From assembly GCA_963575745.1 (NCBI GenBank), contig CAUYUJ010007258.1, forward strand, positions 1 through 64,000: a stretch of 64,000 bases of DNA, in the 5' to 3' direction. The notes under the pieces are model-generated. The model saw only the letters and a list, made by a program, of their open reading frames with translations. It made no database searches and was not told where the DNA came from. Both the position numbers and the translations under genes were made by a program. Shown piece after piece: positions 1 through 10,914 of the stretch (its first letter is position 1; each line of letters starts with the position of its first letter). This DNA comes from Prorocentrum cordatum (Eukaryota > Sar > Dinophyceae > Prorocentrales > Prorocentraceae).

Positions 1-229
1 AGGAGGCGAAGGAGGCGAAGGAGGAGAAGGAGGAGAAGGAGGAGAAGGAGGAGAAGGAGGAGAAGGAGGAGAAGGAGGAGAAGGAGGAGAGGAGGAGGAG
101 AAGGAGGAGAGGAGGAGAGGAGGAGAAGGGGAGAAGGAGGAGGAGGCGGAGGAGGCGGAGAAGGGAGGAGGGAGGAGGGAGGAGGGAGGAGGGAGGAGGA
201 GGGAGGAGGGAGGAGGAGCCTGCGCGCAG
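1..229. repeat. purine-rich GGAGGAGAA tandem array
   Basis: Nearly uninterrupted GGAGAAGGA/GGAGGA units with only A and G on this strand apart from a few C. It starts at the window edge, so its full length is unknown. No gene is supported here. Confidence 0.9.
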
Positions 230-807
230 GGACAGCCTGCGGGGGGGGGGCGGGGGCTGGGCGGGAGAGCCGCCGCCGCCTCGGCCGGCCCTCCTCCGCG
301 GGGCTCGCTTCGATTCCGCCGATTCGATTCGACTCGGCTTCGATGACTTCCGATTCCTCTCTACCCTTCGCCCGTTTTTCCTGTTTTGGGCCTTCTCGGA
401 GGTCTTCGTCGCTACCGTCGGATTCGCTTCGAAATTCTGGTCAGAACGCACCCCAGGAGAGGTCCGGGGAGTAGCGGTATCGGTATGGCTTCCCTAATTC
501 CGATTCGACGTGTCGGAGGTTGATCGATTTCCTACCCTGACACGTTGATTAAGGAGTAGGCCGTTTTCGATTCGCGAGAGGGCGTCGCGGCCGTCATTTT
601 TGCGGGTCCAGGTCCGTCGGTTTCGGTCCTGGGTCGTTTTCACTAAGGGGAGGTTTACTAAAGGGAGGTTTGTCCACCACCGAATGTGGGTTCCGATTTT
701 TGCCTGGACGCATACTGGCCCACCGATTTCCGCCGATTCGACTTTCCCCGACTCGGCTGCGGATACGCGCCGATCCGATTCATGTCGATCGCCGATCCGA
801 CTTATCG
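230..807. other. gene-free GC-rich stretch
   Basis: No reading frame here looks like a protein. The one recognisable item is the sequence at 361-490, which matches an intron of the gene at 22.7-35.2 kb. The rest is CGATTC-rich sequence (300-360 and 500-560) that I do not recognise. Confidence 0.5.
361..490 (+). repeat. dispersed copy of introner-like sequence
   Basis: About 125 bases align in the same orientation with intron 25113-25281, at 25141-25266. The core from 406 to 477 differs from 25185-25257 at only about six positions by eye and ends in the shared string GGAGTAGCGGT. The flanks differ, so this is a dispersed copy and not part of a larger duplication. Whether it lies in an intron of another gene cannot be told here. 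Confidence 0.75.
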
Positions 808-1290
808 ATTGTGAAGGCCTGACGGCCTATGCCGCCGACCCTCGAAGACATCGACGACGACCCGGAGGAGGAGGAGGAGGAGGAGGAGGAGGAGGAGGAG
901 GAGGAGGAGGAGAAGGAGGTGGATGAGGAGGAGACGAAAATAAGGACAAGGAGGAGGAGGAGGAGGAGGAGGAGGAGAAGGAAGAGGAAAAGGACCCCCC
1001 TGGCCCCCCCCCCCCCCCTGGAGGGGAGCGGGAGGAGGACCCCCAGGGAGGGATGCGTATCTGACTCCCCTCCCCCCCCCTGGGACTCCTCCCCACCTGG
1101 GGAGGAGGACCCGATTCGCCGATGAGGACCGGCGCGCCAGAGAAGGACTGGCGTGAATCTGCCCCCCCACCCCGGGGCCCTCCCCCGCCGGGGAAGGGAC
1201 AAAGGGACATAGGGAAGGGGCTTCTCTTTGGCGTAGTGAGGACGTGGATGGAATTCCCTCAAGCTGCGAACCCCCGAACGAGGAAGGGTG

Positions 1291-1321
<31 letters not shown>

Positions 1322-1431
1322 CCGACGGGAGAGGAGGATGGGAAGGAGGGGCAGAAAGAGGGCTCCCCGCCGACGGGGCCAGGCAGACACCCCACACACG
1401 CCGATAGGGTCGGCGAATTTGCTGCTCCATT
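808..1431. repeat. purine-rich element bounded by GCCGCCGACCCT inverted ends, copy 1
   Basis: The left boundary (GTGAAGGCCTGACGG, then GCCGCCGACCCT) and the right boundary (AGGGTCGGCGAATTTG, near 1408) recur at 13594-14307 around similar GGA-rich and CCCC-rich filler. The two ends are inverted relative to each other. The interior holds GGA repeats (865-980) and a CT dinucleotide run (1291-1316). The long low-complexity ORFs here come from the repeats and are not genes. Confidence 0.45.
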
Positions 1432-1733
1432 TCGCGCCCCTGAGGGGCCGATTTGAGAGTATCGTTGATAATACACAGCGGTCTTGAGACACCTTTGAGG
1501 TAGCCTTGCCGAATAAAAATGGGCTCTCTTGCCTCCGACGTGCAGGGCCCTGGGTCCACACATCTGCTCGGGATGAAGAGGCCAGTCTGGGGAGGCGGGG
1601 TCGCGGCCCTCTCGGGGCCGCGCCGGGAAGACAAAAATCATGGCGTCGGAGGTCTGGCCTGCCCACGCTCGGCCGCGGCCGTGCTGGGCGACAAGGTCGG
1701 TGTAATTATGCGCCCTCCTGGCCGCGGCGCGCA

Positions 1734-1962
1734 CACACACTCACGCACACGCACAACACAGACACAGACACAGACACAGACACAGACACAGACACAGACA
1801 CAGACACAGACACAGACACAGACACACAGACACACAGACACACAGACACACGCACACACACACAGACACACGCACACACAGACACACACACACACAGACA
1901 CAGACACAGACACAGACACAGACACACAGACACACACACACAGACACGCACACACACAGCAC
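1734..1962. repeat. CACAGA/CACACA microsatellite
   Basis: Hexanucleotide CACAGA and dinucleotide CA units run for about 230 bases. The 300 bases before it (1432-1733) hold nothing I recognise. Confidence 0.95.
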
Positions 1963-3833
1963 CATGCCAGCGATCAGGCATGGTGGTGGTGTGCAGATGC
2001 CTCTGGCGGATGCTCGCTTGCTCGCCCCTGGCTCGAGCCGTGTCTGGCCCAGAGAGCCAGGGTCTGCCCCAGGGGCGCCGCGCCCGCCCCGTGCCAGGAG
2101 CGCGCGGTCCGACCGCAACCCCAAACCCCGACAGCCTCCGATGCTGATGTTTGCGATCCGCGGCCCCTGGGGCAGTTTTGCGCTCCGGAGCTCCCGACCC
2201 CGTCTCCCCGGGGGCAGTTTTTTGCGCCCCGGCCCCCCGCACCAGGGTCTGACGACCCCGTGGAGCCTGAGAGCGGCTCCCCCCGGGGGCCGACACGGTC
2301 AGGGGCGGCCCGACCGACCTTTAGTCGACTGTCCCCCTCCGTGACGTCCTCCTCGCCTCGCCCCGAGGCGTGTGTGTGCGGCCGGAGGGGAGCTCGAAAG
2401 GCGAGGAGGACGTCACCGAAGGGGACGGTTCGTTAGGGGTCGGTGAGGCCGCGCCCGACCTGGAGGAGAAGCGCTGCGGTCGGAACCATCACATCGTCGG
2501 AGGTCTGGGTACCCCTCGAGGGCCCATGCTCGCCCTCGCGGCGGCCCTCGCCGCCGCCGCATCCGCCGTGGGAGCCCTCGGCGCCGCAGGCCCCCACGCC
2601 GGGGGCCCAGGCGCCGACCGCCTGTGCAGCCTCGGGGCCAGGCGAGCGGGCCGTCTGTGGCATCTGGCGGCGGGAGGAGGTCGAAGTTCGAGGTTCGCCG
2701 TATTCACGCTTTTTGTTGCTGCTCTCCCTGCTTGCTGCCTTGTTCCTGCTGTCCCTTGCTGCCCGCCCGCCTGCCTCGTCCCGCTGGCCCTGGCCTCCTG
2801 CCTGCGCGTTGGCCGTCGTCTGCTTGCTTCTCGTTGCCTTTCTCCCTCTCCGTCGCCACGCAGCACAGACTCAGACCGCCAGGAGCCCGGCGCCAGCAGG
2901 GGCCCACCAGTGGGGGCTCGCTTCAGACCCTGCGAGCAATTTGCAACCTTACGCAAACTTGCTTTGAGAGAAACGTGTTCTGAGTTTTTGTCGCCGGTTT
3001 CGGGTTGCATGGGGCTTCCTCAGACCCCGGGAGAGTCTACAAACGACCCAGGATGAAAAGTTGGTCCTGGGGGAAGGCCATCGGTCCAGGACCCCTTCCA
3101 TTAGGACCCATTTCCTTGATGCCAGGAGGTTCTTGTACACCTCTCAGTGCTTCTGGGCCGCCTGGGGCGCCATCGTCGCCGCGGCTGCTGGGGAATCCCA
3201 TCATAATTTTCTGGGTAAGCGCACATTGCGCGTGCAGAGTTTCGGGACGCGGGGCCAGAATTTCTCGACCCCCCCCTGGTGGGGGAGTTTTTCTTCATAC
3301 CCCGAACCCGAGACGTTCATTGACGGTGTTTCGGTTCCCAAGCTGGCCTCTGGAGGCCCGGAGTCGCGCAAGCTGGCTTTCCGGAGTGCTGAAGGCATGT
3401 GTCCTCCAGAGGAATCCTCACCCTCGACTAGGATTTCAACTCGCATGTCCTGGTGTTCGTTTCTTCTGCCCTCCTGGCAGGTCAGGGCAGCCGACAGTCG
3501 ATTTTTGCGTGCCGCCGGACCTCTGGGCGCATCCCGGGTCGGGGGCCAAAAGCCGAGCCCCAGACTCGCCCCAGGAGGGCTCGTCGCCGGACTTTGGAGA
3601 GGAGCCCAGCCGTGGAGACGAGGGCGCACCGGGGGGCCGAAAAGACGCAGCGCACTGTTTCTGTCGGCGGCTGGGCGGAGTGGCTGCGCCGGCGGATGGA
3701 GCGGATGCGGGGCATTACAGCACGCAACACGCACATACACTTTTCTAGCCAGCTCAAGAAGGTCGCCCTGCGGCTGAAGGAGAAGAGGCTATGAGAGCCT
3801 CCAGGAACTCCCGAAAACACTCAAAACGGTGAC
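1963..3833. other. gene-free stretch, no recognised feature
   Basis: GC-rich sequence without a recognisable gene. A frame at 2443-2967 contains two leucine-rich hydrophobic segments (about residues 85-105 and 118-135). However, that stretch is pyrimidine-rich DNA that would give leucine by composition, and there is no family resemblance, so I do not call a gene. No repeat shared with the rest of the window was noticed. Confidence 0.4.
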
Positions 3834-3844
3834 CACGACGACGA

Positions 3845-3888
<44 letters not shown>

Positions 3889-4020
3889 GCGCCAGCGCCA
3901 GCGCCAGCGCCAGCGCCAGCGCCAGCGCCAGCGCCAGCGCCAGCGCCAGCGGCAGCGGCAGCGGCAGCGGCAGCGCCGTCGTCAGCGTCGGCATCGTCGT
4001 CGTCGGCGTCGTCGGGACAA
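3834..4020. repeat. CGT and CGCCAG/CGGCAG tandem arrays
   Basis: GTC trinucleotides (3838-3890), then CGCCAG hexamers (about 3890-3950), then CGGCAG and GTC units. The poly-Ser, Ala-Pro and Asp frames through it are repeat artefacts. 4021-4394 beyond it holds nothing I can name. Confidence 0.9.
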
Positions 4021-4394
4021 GGCTGGCGAACCACAGCGCTGGCGCGGGGCGGACGTGGGTCAGCCGCGTGCCTGGCGGCCCGCCTGGCGTGCAGCTGGTC
4101 CAGCTCGGGGCGCAGCTCGCGCATCGCAGCCTCCGGGCACGTCTGGGCGAAAAGGGCCGTCGAGGGTGTCTGCGGTTCTCGGCCGGTTGTCGTGCCGTCT
4201 CTGCGTCTCTGCGCCTTCTTGGGCCGATCGCAGCTTGTCGGTTGCGGTCTCGTTGTCTGTTCGATTATTTTTCGGTTGTGTTGATGCCGTGAAGGACCGT
4301 GGCTGTGCACATGCGCCGGTCTTGGCCAGGCCTGATCTTGGTCCCAGGATTTGCGCACACGCCTTCCTGGCCACCATAGCCATCCGCATCCTCA

Positions 4395-4506
4395 TTAATA
4401 CCACCACCATCATCATCACTATCACCACCACCACCACCATCACCATCACCATCACCACCACCACCACCATCACCACCACCACCATCACCATCACCATCAC
4501 CATCAC

Positions 4507-4597
<91 letters not shown>
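4395..4597. repeat. CAT/CAC trinucleotide array abutting the LINE
   Basis: Interrupted CAC/CAT units become a pure CAT run from about 4498 and stop abruptly where the spliced-leader relic begins. This is the 5' flank of the LINE insertion. A similar CAT run lies just beyond the LINE 3' end, near 9651. Confidence 0.92.
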
Positions 4598-4598
<1 letters not shown>

Positions 4599-4617
4599 GT
4601 AACCATTTTGGCTCAAG
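4596..4617 (+). other. relic dinoflagellate spliced-leader sequence at the LINE 5' end
   Basis: The 22 bases match the conserved 22-nt dinoflagellate spliced leader at every position except the seventh, where A replaces G (CCGTAACCATTTTGG is the left part). It lies directly against the CAT array on one side and the LINE 5' leader on the other. In dinoflagellates this leader is added to mRNA 5' ends by trans-splicing, so its presence in DNA at an insertion edge implies that a trans-spliced RNA was reverse transcribed. No splice donor or SL-RNA body follows, so this is not an SL RNA gene. Confidence 0.88.
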
Positions 4618-4785
4618 GCTCTAACCTGTGCCCTGGGGTTAGATCCTTGGTTGCAGCCGACGGGGAGGCTCGGGCCTCTTGGGCGCAGCGCCCCGTTCGC
4701 ACCCACGATCCCTGTCGGAGACCAGCCCTGGTCGCGGCAGGCTCTCAGACTCATCGCTCATCAGTTGCTCTCTCCGTCTGCTGCG

Positions 4786-5835
4786 ATGCCTGTCACCCTG
4801 GAGAGCATCGAGTCTCTGTTGAAAGAGCAGGGCGCTGCTGCTCACCAGCAGGCTGCAGACACCAAGGACACGCTCGACAAGCTGGCTGCTGCCGTCGCCG
4901 AAGCGCAAGCTTCGACGAACTCGCTCAGCCTGCGCATGGGTTCGGCCCAGGCTGCGACCGACGAGAGGTTCGCCAAGCTAGAGGCGTAGATCCGTGTGCT
5001 GCAGGACACGCGGGATTTCCAGGACTGCGAGGGAGACCCCTACGGCGAGGGCGAGACGATTGGCGGTATTCCAAGAGCTACAAGTACTGTCTCCCTCAAG
5101 ATCGACGCCATCGAGAAGAAGCTTTCCGACTTGGCTGCGGCCCAGTCTGCTGCCACCTCAGCGGCAAGTTCGATTGTTGTTTCTGTGCGGTCGGTTGGCA
5201 GTGACCGAAAGCGGGCTCGAGTGGGCGGCAACGTGATCAATCTTGTCGACGACAGCGACCTTCCTGATCGCATGAAGGTCTGGGTTCGAGGATTTCCACG
5301 AAAGTTGCTGAAGACCAAGCTCGACGAGCATTTCGCGTCCATTAAGAGTTCTTTGCCTGCATCGTATCGCGATCGGTGCCAGGCGTGGACTCGCAACATG
5401 CAGACGGCCTACGTTGTGAAGTTTGAATCCGAGCAGGACGCGAACAGTTTCTACGATCAGTTCCGCGCGGCGCCCTCCCTGTGGCGTGACCCGCGAGCTG
5501 GTTCCATGCACCAGATCCGTGTGGGCCGCGACCTACCCATTGAAGTGAGGAAGAGGAGCTATGCGATGAGCAAATGCTGGTCTGTATGCAAGGATCTTCT
5601 GCTGCAGCAGGGACTGTGGAAGCCAGAGATGAAGTTAGGCTGCAACCCGTTCCAGGGAGCGTGCTACCTGATCTACCAGGATGAGCCGTATGAGCTAGTC
5701 AAGTGCACTGATGCCACGGACGGGATGTTCTCCTTCGAACCTCAGTTCACCACGCCCCAGGAGATCGGGGTCAACAGAGAGACGGCCGAGAGCATTCCTG
5801 GCCTGGTCCAGGGCCTTCCCAGCCAGTCCGCCTGA
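4786..5835 (+). pseudogene. LINE ORF1, RNA-binding-like protein, one in-frame stop
   Basis: The start at 4786 is the first ATG after the leader. Residues 1-67 form a heptad-rich, probably coiled-coil segment. Then TAG at 4987-4989 interrupts the frame, which continues without any shift to the stop at 5833-5835, giving about 349 codons in all. The middle part has an RRM-like pattern: VWVRGFP followed about 40 residues later by TAYVVKF and an acidic helix. Coiled coil plus RRM-like fold is common in LINE ORF1 proteins, which bind the element RNA and form the RNP. The stop falls in a helix where glutamine would fit, as expected from one C-to-T change. Function is inferred from position and pattern; the RRM assignment is tentative. 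Confidence 0.72.
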
Positions 5836-5974
5836 TGGTCTTCATGGCAGCACGGTCGCTCGAGTGGGACGAACGCTAATTCAAACTTTAGTTCGATCTC
5901 AACACGCTCGACGGGTGAGGAAATGAGAGGTTTTGCTGATGATATTCCAGATCCGCCGCTGCTCTCACCCCTGA

Positions 5975-8900
5975 AGCGACGGCGGCTGCAAGGCAGCCGA
6001 AGGCGTCGGAGGGCTTCTCCCTCTTCCTTTTCCTCCTCTTGTTCCTGTTCCCCCTCTCTTCCTCCTGTGCAGTCACGGTCAGAATGCCAGCGTTTTTTTT
6101 TCGCGAGCGTGTAATTTTGCCTCTTGGAATTCAGGCATTTTCTTTGGGGCAGTTTCTGGTTCAGAGTCTCGACAGAGGCGTGCCCAGGGGAAGGCTCGAT
6201 GGCTTTATCAAAACAACGACGTTGTATTATTGCAAGAAACTCACGGTTCAGAAGCCGACTTGTCGAGTCTCGAGCGTGACTTCCACGACTTTGTGCACTT
6301 CGGCTCTTTCCGTCCCTCCAATGCTGGTGGTGTGGTGATATCTATTCGCAAGACACTAGCTGCTCAGTTTGAAGGCGATCCTCGACCCCTCGTGATTGAT
6401 CCAGGCCGGGTTCTCTCACTCACGTTTCATGGCCCTGATGGCAGTATTCAACTAATTAACGTTCATGTAGAGCCGCAGAGGAAGCAGCATTTGAAGATGG
6501 AGCTTCTTCGGGAAATTCGTCGGCACACCCTGGGAGTTAACTTGGCGTAGGTCTTCTTGGGTGGTGACTGGAACTTCCTGGAGTCTGGCGAGTCTCGTGT
6601 TTCCCTGGTCTCGGACGAAGCTCCAAGGATTAATGCGGCTTCTAGGCTAGGCGACTTATTCGATCGCCTCTTTCCTCAATTTGCTGAAGTCGAGCAGGGT
6701 GATTTCACTCATAGATGCGTTGCCCATGAAGCTGTTGTTAGCGTCGGTCGTCTGGATAGGTGGTATTGTAACTTGCCGAGCTCGGTTCTCTTGGATCTGT
6801 CGCCCAGAAGTTTCGCTGTCGGTCAAGCCCGCGATCGTCGCGAACCGTCGGATCATATTCCCGTCGTCCTTCAGATCGCACCCAACAGATCCAGCCTCTG
6901 TAAGCTCCCCATGTGGGTTTCCCAGCATCTGGAGTTCGGGCAGCTCTTGAACGAAGTGGCTCTGGACGTCGGGCTCTCGGAGGACCCTCGGGAACGCATC
7001 CTGGAGCTCAAATATTGTATGTTTGCGGTGAAAGACAGGCTTCTAGAGAGGCTTTTTCGTTACGGCCCCGTCACCGATCGCCGGAAAGTTGCCATCTGTT
7101 TGAAGCTCATGCGTGCGACTCAAAATGGCAATCAGGCGCTGGTTAAGAGGTGCCTTCGGTCGTTGACCGTTCTGCAGCAGTTCTATGACGAGGAGAGCGC
7201 GCGCTACTCCGACTACTCGGCGTTTCACAAGTATCTGCAGGGAGTGTGTAGTGATATCCTGTGCGCTGGGATCAGCGACTTCTTTGCCGAGAACCCCAAC
7301 GCCTCGCGCGCCGACCCGCGGCCATCTCAGCTGCGCGATCTTCTCAGGCTATGGTCTCCTAAACGTCGTCGTCTCGCGCTGTGTCATGTGCCCGACCCTG
7401 GGGGTGGTGCGTCTGGGTCTCTGGCCAACAGTGCTCGCAACCTGGCTAACCACTGGGGTGAGGTCCACGCCAAGCGTGCCCGTGGGCCGAAATACGAGGA
7501 GGTCAAGCATTGGTTGTTTCAGGAGGTTCAGCAGGTCTCGCCTGGGATCCAGCGGAGGCCCATGTATCACGAGTTCGTAGGTGTTCTCGCCGCCAGAAAG
7601 GAATCTGCCCCAGGTCCCGACGGCATTGGATATGCTGCGTGGAAAGCAGGCGGCGAGCTCTGCCACCAGTGCCTGTTCTCCCTTTACTCCGACCTCTTAG
7701 AGTGTAAGGAGATGAAGGAGGGATTCAACAATACTTTCACTGTCTTTATCCCGAAGGAGGGGGGGGGGGGTGATCTTTGTCAGGATTTCGAACTCTCGCG
7801 GGCCGCTGGAGCTACCCGCCCTATCTCTCTCTCCAACTGTGACAACAAGGTGCTGGCTGCAGCTCTAGCTGATCCGCTCGCTTTACAGGCTCAGTACTCT
7901 GTCTCTCCCTCCCAGAAGGGCTTCGTTAAACAACGCAACATGCTCGACCATATTCTGGAAATGGAGTCCCAACTGATTGACCTTTTCTCATTTCAAGACT
8001 GTCAACGAGCCGGGCTTTTCCTGCTCGACATCGCGGCTGCGTTTCCGTCGCTTGATCATGACTGGATATTTGACTGCCTCTCGAAGCTAGGAGTGCCGAG
8101 GTACTTCCTCTTTGCCATCAGCGAGTTGTATAAGAATGTGGACACTGAGATTGTGCTCAGAGGGCAGGCTTTCGCTGGTTTCCAGATCCTCCGCGGGGTG
8201 AAGCAAGGATGTCCGCTGAGCGGGGTCATTCTCGCGTTATGTTTTGATCCTCTGGTCCGACATCTGGAAAAAGCTCTGAGACCAAATCCAGGCAGGCCAT
8301 TCGCTTTCGCGGATGACATCGGGGTGCTCTCTAAGGATTTGGTGGTGTCTCTCCCGATAGTCGTGCGCCTCATGACGAAGGCAGCTTCGGCCACTGGCCT
8401 TGTGCTGAACCCGAAGAAGTGCGCCATCGTCTTCCCGGGCGGCCTCGAGAAGGCCGAGACCGTTACCATGTTCCAGGGAGTCGGGCTCAATGTTTCATCT
8501 TTCCAAGTTGGAACGTCGGCTAGATACCTGGGGATGATGGTGGGGCCAGGCGGCCCCGAGCGGAGCTGGATCGGTCCCCTGCGAAAGCTCAAAAGTCGGT
8601 TCCAGTACATTCGTGGTCTTGCCCTGGGTCTAACCCAAAACATCTATGCCTACAACGCTTTCGGGTTTCCTCGGCTCAGCTTCCCTGCTCAATTTCTTCC
8701 CGCGCCTTCTGCTGTTCTCCGCGCCGAGCGGGACGCTCATCAGCTTTTGACGGCAGGCCCGAGGTGGGCTGCGCCGTCACTCGTGCTGGCACACACGGAC
8801 GAGATCAGTTTGTTTGTTTAGTTTTGTTCGGTTATTCTTTAGAATTAAGTTGTCATGTATCGTGCGTGTCTTCGGTCCGAGGCTTTTCTTCGTATATACG

Positions 8901-9493
8901 ATCGCTGGCGCGAGCTCCGTGATGACGAAGTGGACCGACTTGCTGTGCCTCGGAGGGCTGATTGGGTTCGAGAGTCCATGGCTGGGTCCCTTTGTTGTTT
9001 GTTTGAACGTTTTCAAGCCATCCACAGTCTCCCCTCCGACCCCGACATGTCCATGCTCCAGAAGAGGATCCTCAAGGTGCTCAAACATCGTGAATCTCTT
9101 AGTCGGGCCCCTATGGCAGTTGCTCTTCTTCCCAGGCTTAGGAAGTTTTGGCCCAATATACAGATGTGGCGTTCTGACCGAGCTTTCCAAATTTTAAAAG
9201 TTGCTGGTAACATTGCCCCCTTCGTTTGTGCGGCATATCTGAGATCCATATGTAATGGCTGGTGCACCTCTGCCCGCTTCAACCAAGGTCTCCAAGCCTG
9301 CCGTTTCGGATGTAACGCGATGGGTGGCGATCATGTATTGCATTATTTATCTTGCCCGCTTTTGCTCTCCCAGCTGTCTCGTCTCCTTCCTGGTCTCCCC
9401 GAAGATTATTGCGCCTGGTCGCCCGAAGATAGACTGCTGCTTTGCCTTCGGCCGTCCCTGATTCGCTCTCTGCTCCGCTCTGATCGCGCATGA
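5975..9493 (+). pseudogene. LINE ORF2: endonuclease, reverse transcriptase, zinc knuckle; in-frame stops
   Basis: One frame carries the whole polyprotein. No clear ATG is visible before the endonuclease, so the start given is only where the frame opens. AP endonuclease motifs in order: SWN (6122), QETHG (6231), INVH (about 6456), GGDWN (6560) and SDHIPV (about 6850). Reverse transcriptase motifs: APGPDG (7609), RPISLSN (7820), QKGF (7913), LDIAAAFPS with the catalytic Asp (8027), GVKQGCPLSG (8199), FADD (8307) and YLG (8525). The C-terminal knuckle is C-x3-C then H-x4-C (9298-9352). Interruptions: TAG at 6548 between two endonuclease motifs, and stops at 8819, 8837 and 8843 in a short AT-rich patch before the knuckle. 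All parts remain in one frame, so decay is by substitution rather than indel. A run of Gs at 7760 is a possible error site. Confidence 0.9.
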
Positions 9494-9650
9494 CCTTGCA
9501 ATCTCTGCGTTCAATTTCCTCCGAGCTCACAAGAGGTGGGGTCAAGCGGCAATCGCCCCCCTTCTTTCCGCGAGGGCTCGGGCCATCGCGAAGAAGAGGA
9601 GGACGGTGCGTGCTCTTTTCAATCGTCCTGACCACTGAGGAACGAGTGGG

Positions 9651-10136
9651 TCATCATCATCATCATCATCATCGTCATCATCGTCATCGCCATTGTTATC
9701 GTCATCGTTATCGTCATTATCACCATTGCGCCCGCTTTATGGCCGCCAAGAAGCCTGGGAGGCTCGAGCGCGGGCGGGCTCAGCTGGCAGTTTCCCAGCC
9801 ACCTGCTCTCACACCGAGGTTCTCGAGAAAGGATTCGCTACAGCCAAAGACTGGCCGAGCTATCTCAGGATGGTGAAGTCGACCCAGAGTTGCACTGCTC
9901 TGCCAAAGGGCATCCTCCTCCTCCTCCTCCGCCACCTCCTCCTCCTCCTCCTCCTCCTCCTCCTCCTCCCCCTGCCTGAAGTCGAAGGGGCCTCCTCCTC
10001 CTCCTCCTCCTCCTCCTCCTCCTCCTCCTCCTCCTGCCTGAAGTCGAAGGGGCCTCCTCCTCCTCCTGCCTGAAGTCGAAAGGGCCTCCTCCTCCTCCGC
10101 CACCTCCTCCTCCTCCGCCACCTCCCCCTCCTAGTA
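9651..10136. repeat. CAT/CGT and CCT microsatellites flanking the LINE 3' side
   Basis: CAT/CGT/TAT units run at 9651-9725, followed by 180 bases of unique sequence. CCT runs at about 9909-9970, 9992-10035 and 10050-10130 are separated by three copies of GCCTGAAGTCGAAGGGGCCT. The last runs into the MITE at 10137. Confidence 0.85.
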
Positions 10137-10331
10137 TCGGGCCGAACGGAGGGGGGGATAGGGAAAGGGGGGGTTACGAAATCTGCTGCATGCAGCTGGT
10201 TTCGGCCCCGCCGCTGGGCCCATTCCTCGATACATGGGTGCCTCCCGGCGCTGGGAGGCGCCGGGAAAATCAGCTGCGTGAGCTGATTCTCAAACCTCCC
10301 CTTGGCTATCCCCCCCTTTCGCCCGGCCCAA
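10137..10331. mobile_element. MITE-like element, family 1, copy 1 (195 bp)
   Basis: The ends are inverted: TCGGGCCGAACGGAGGGGG on the left and, read on the other strand, TTGGGCCGGGCGAAAGGGG on the right. It is flanked by TA on both sides (10135-10136 and 10332-10333), consistent with a TA target duplication. The interior has two further inverted repeats, around TGCATGCA (10180-10210) and around AATCAGCT/AGCTGATT (10267-10290). A second copy of identical length lies at 36593-36787. There is no ORF, so it would be non-autonomous. Confidence 0.8.
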
Positions 10332-10533
10332 TAGTCGTCACGCGAAGCTCCAGCACGCGGAGCCCCCGGGGTCGTCGCGCCCCGCTCGGGGGTCGGCGGG
10401 CCGCCCTGGCAGTCCTGCGCTCTGGTCGGGCCCGAAGCCGCACTCACGAGGGTGCAGTGCCACCACCACCAGGAGTTGGAGGGGAGGGGGTCCTCCTCCT
10501 CCTCCTCCTCCTCCTCCTCCATCCCTCTCCTCC

Positions 10534-10617
<84 letters not shown>

Positions 10618-10734
10618 TCCTCCTCTTCCTCCTCCTCCTATTCTTCCTCCTCCTCCTCCTTCTCTGCATTCCCCTCTTTTCCCCCTTCAACTTATGGTGG
10701 TGGTGGTGGAAAACAGGCCCATCATCGAAAAAGA
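10332..10734. other. gene-free stretch with CCT and CAT arrays
   Basis: About 150 bases of unique GC-rich sequence, then CCT units (10493-10530), a pure CAT run (10536-10612) and more CCT/TTC units. No gene is supported; the long Met, Ile and His frames are repeat artefacts. Confidence 0.6.
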
Positions 10735-10914
10735 CAAAACGCCATACACGCAAGCTTCTGGGCGCTCCGCGCGGATTTCTTGAATCTGCGCTGGGCACCC
10801 CCCTGGCGGCGCCTCTGGCGCCGGCCCTGGCGCGCGCCATGGGGGTCCAGCGAGTTTACAGCGCTGGTGGGATGGGTGAACCTGCACGCCGGCCGGAAGC
10901 TTCTCTTCGAAGAA

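Larger units (their letters stand above)
4596..9650 (+). mobile_element. non-LTR retrotransposon (LINE), near full length, degraded
   Basis: Two consecutive + strand ORFs have the classic LINE order. ORF1 (4786-5835) is an RNA-binding-like protein. ORF2 (5975-9493) has an AP-type endonuclease, reverse transcriptase and C-terminal cysteine-histidine knuckle. The 5' end is the spliced-leader relic followed by about 170 bases of leader; the 3' end is about 150 bases after ORF2, where a CAT/CGT array starts. There is no LTR and no poly-A tail. Each ORF is interrupted by one clean in-frame TAG, and ORF2 by a further cluster of three stops at 8819-8845, so this copy is presumably inactive. Both edges are CAT repeat, so a target duplication cannot be delimited. 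Confidence 0.9.

Noticed and set aside
2443-2967. Small membrane protein with two hydrophobic segments
   Set aside because: Hydrophobicity follows pyrimidine-rich composition; no homology, no supporting splice or context evidence.
4987-4989. Reassignment of TAG to glutamine
   Set aside because: Two glutamine-compatible TAG codons in a LINE are not enough; the intact exons and ORFs here end normally with TAG, for example at 35157.
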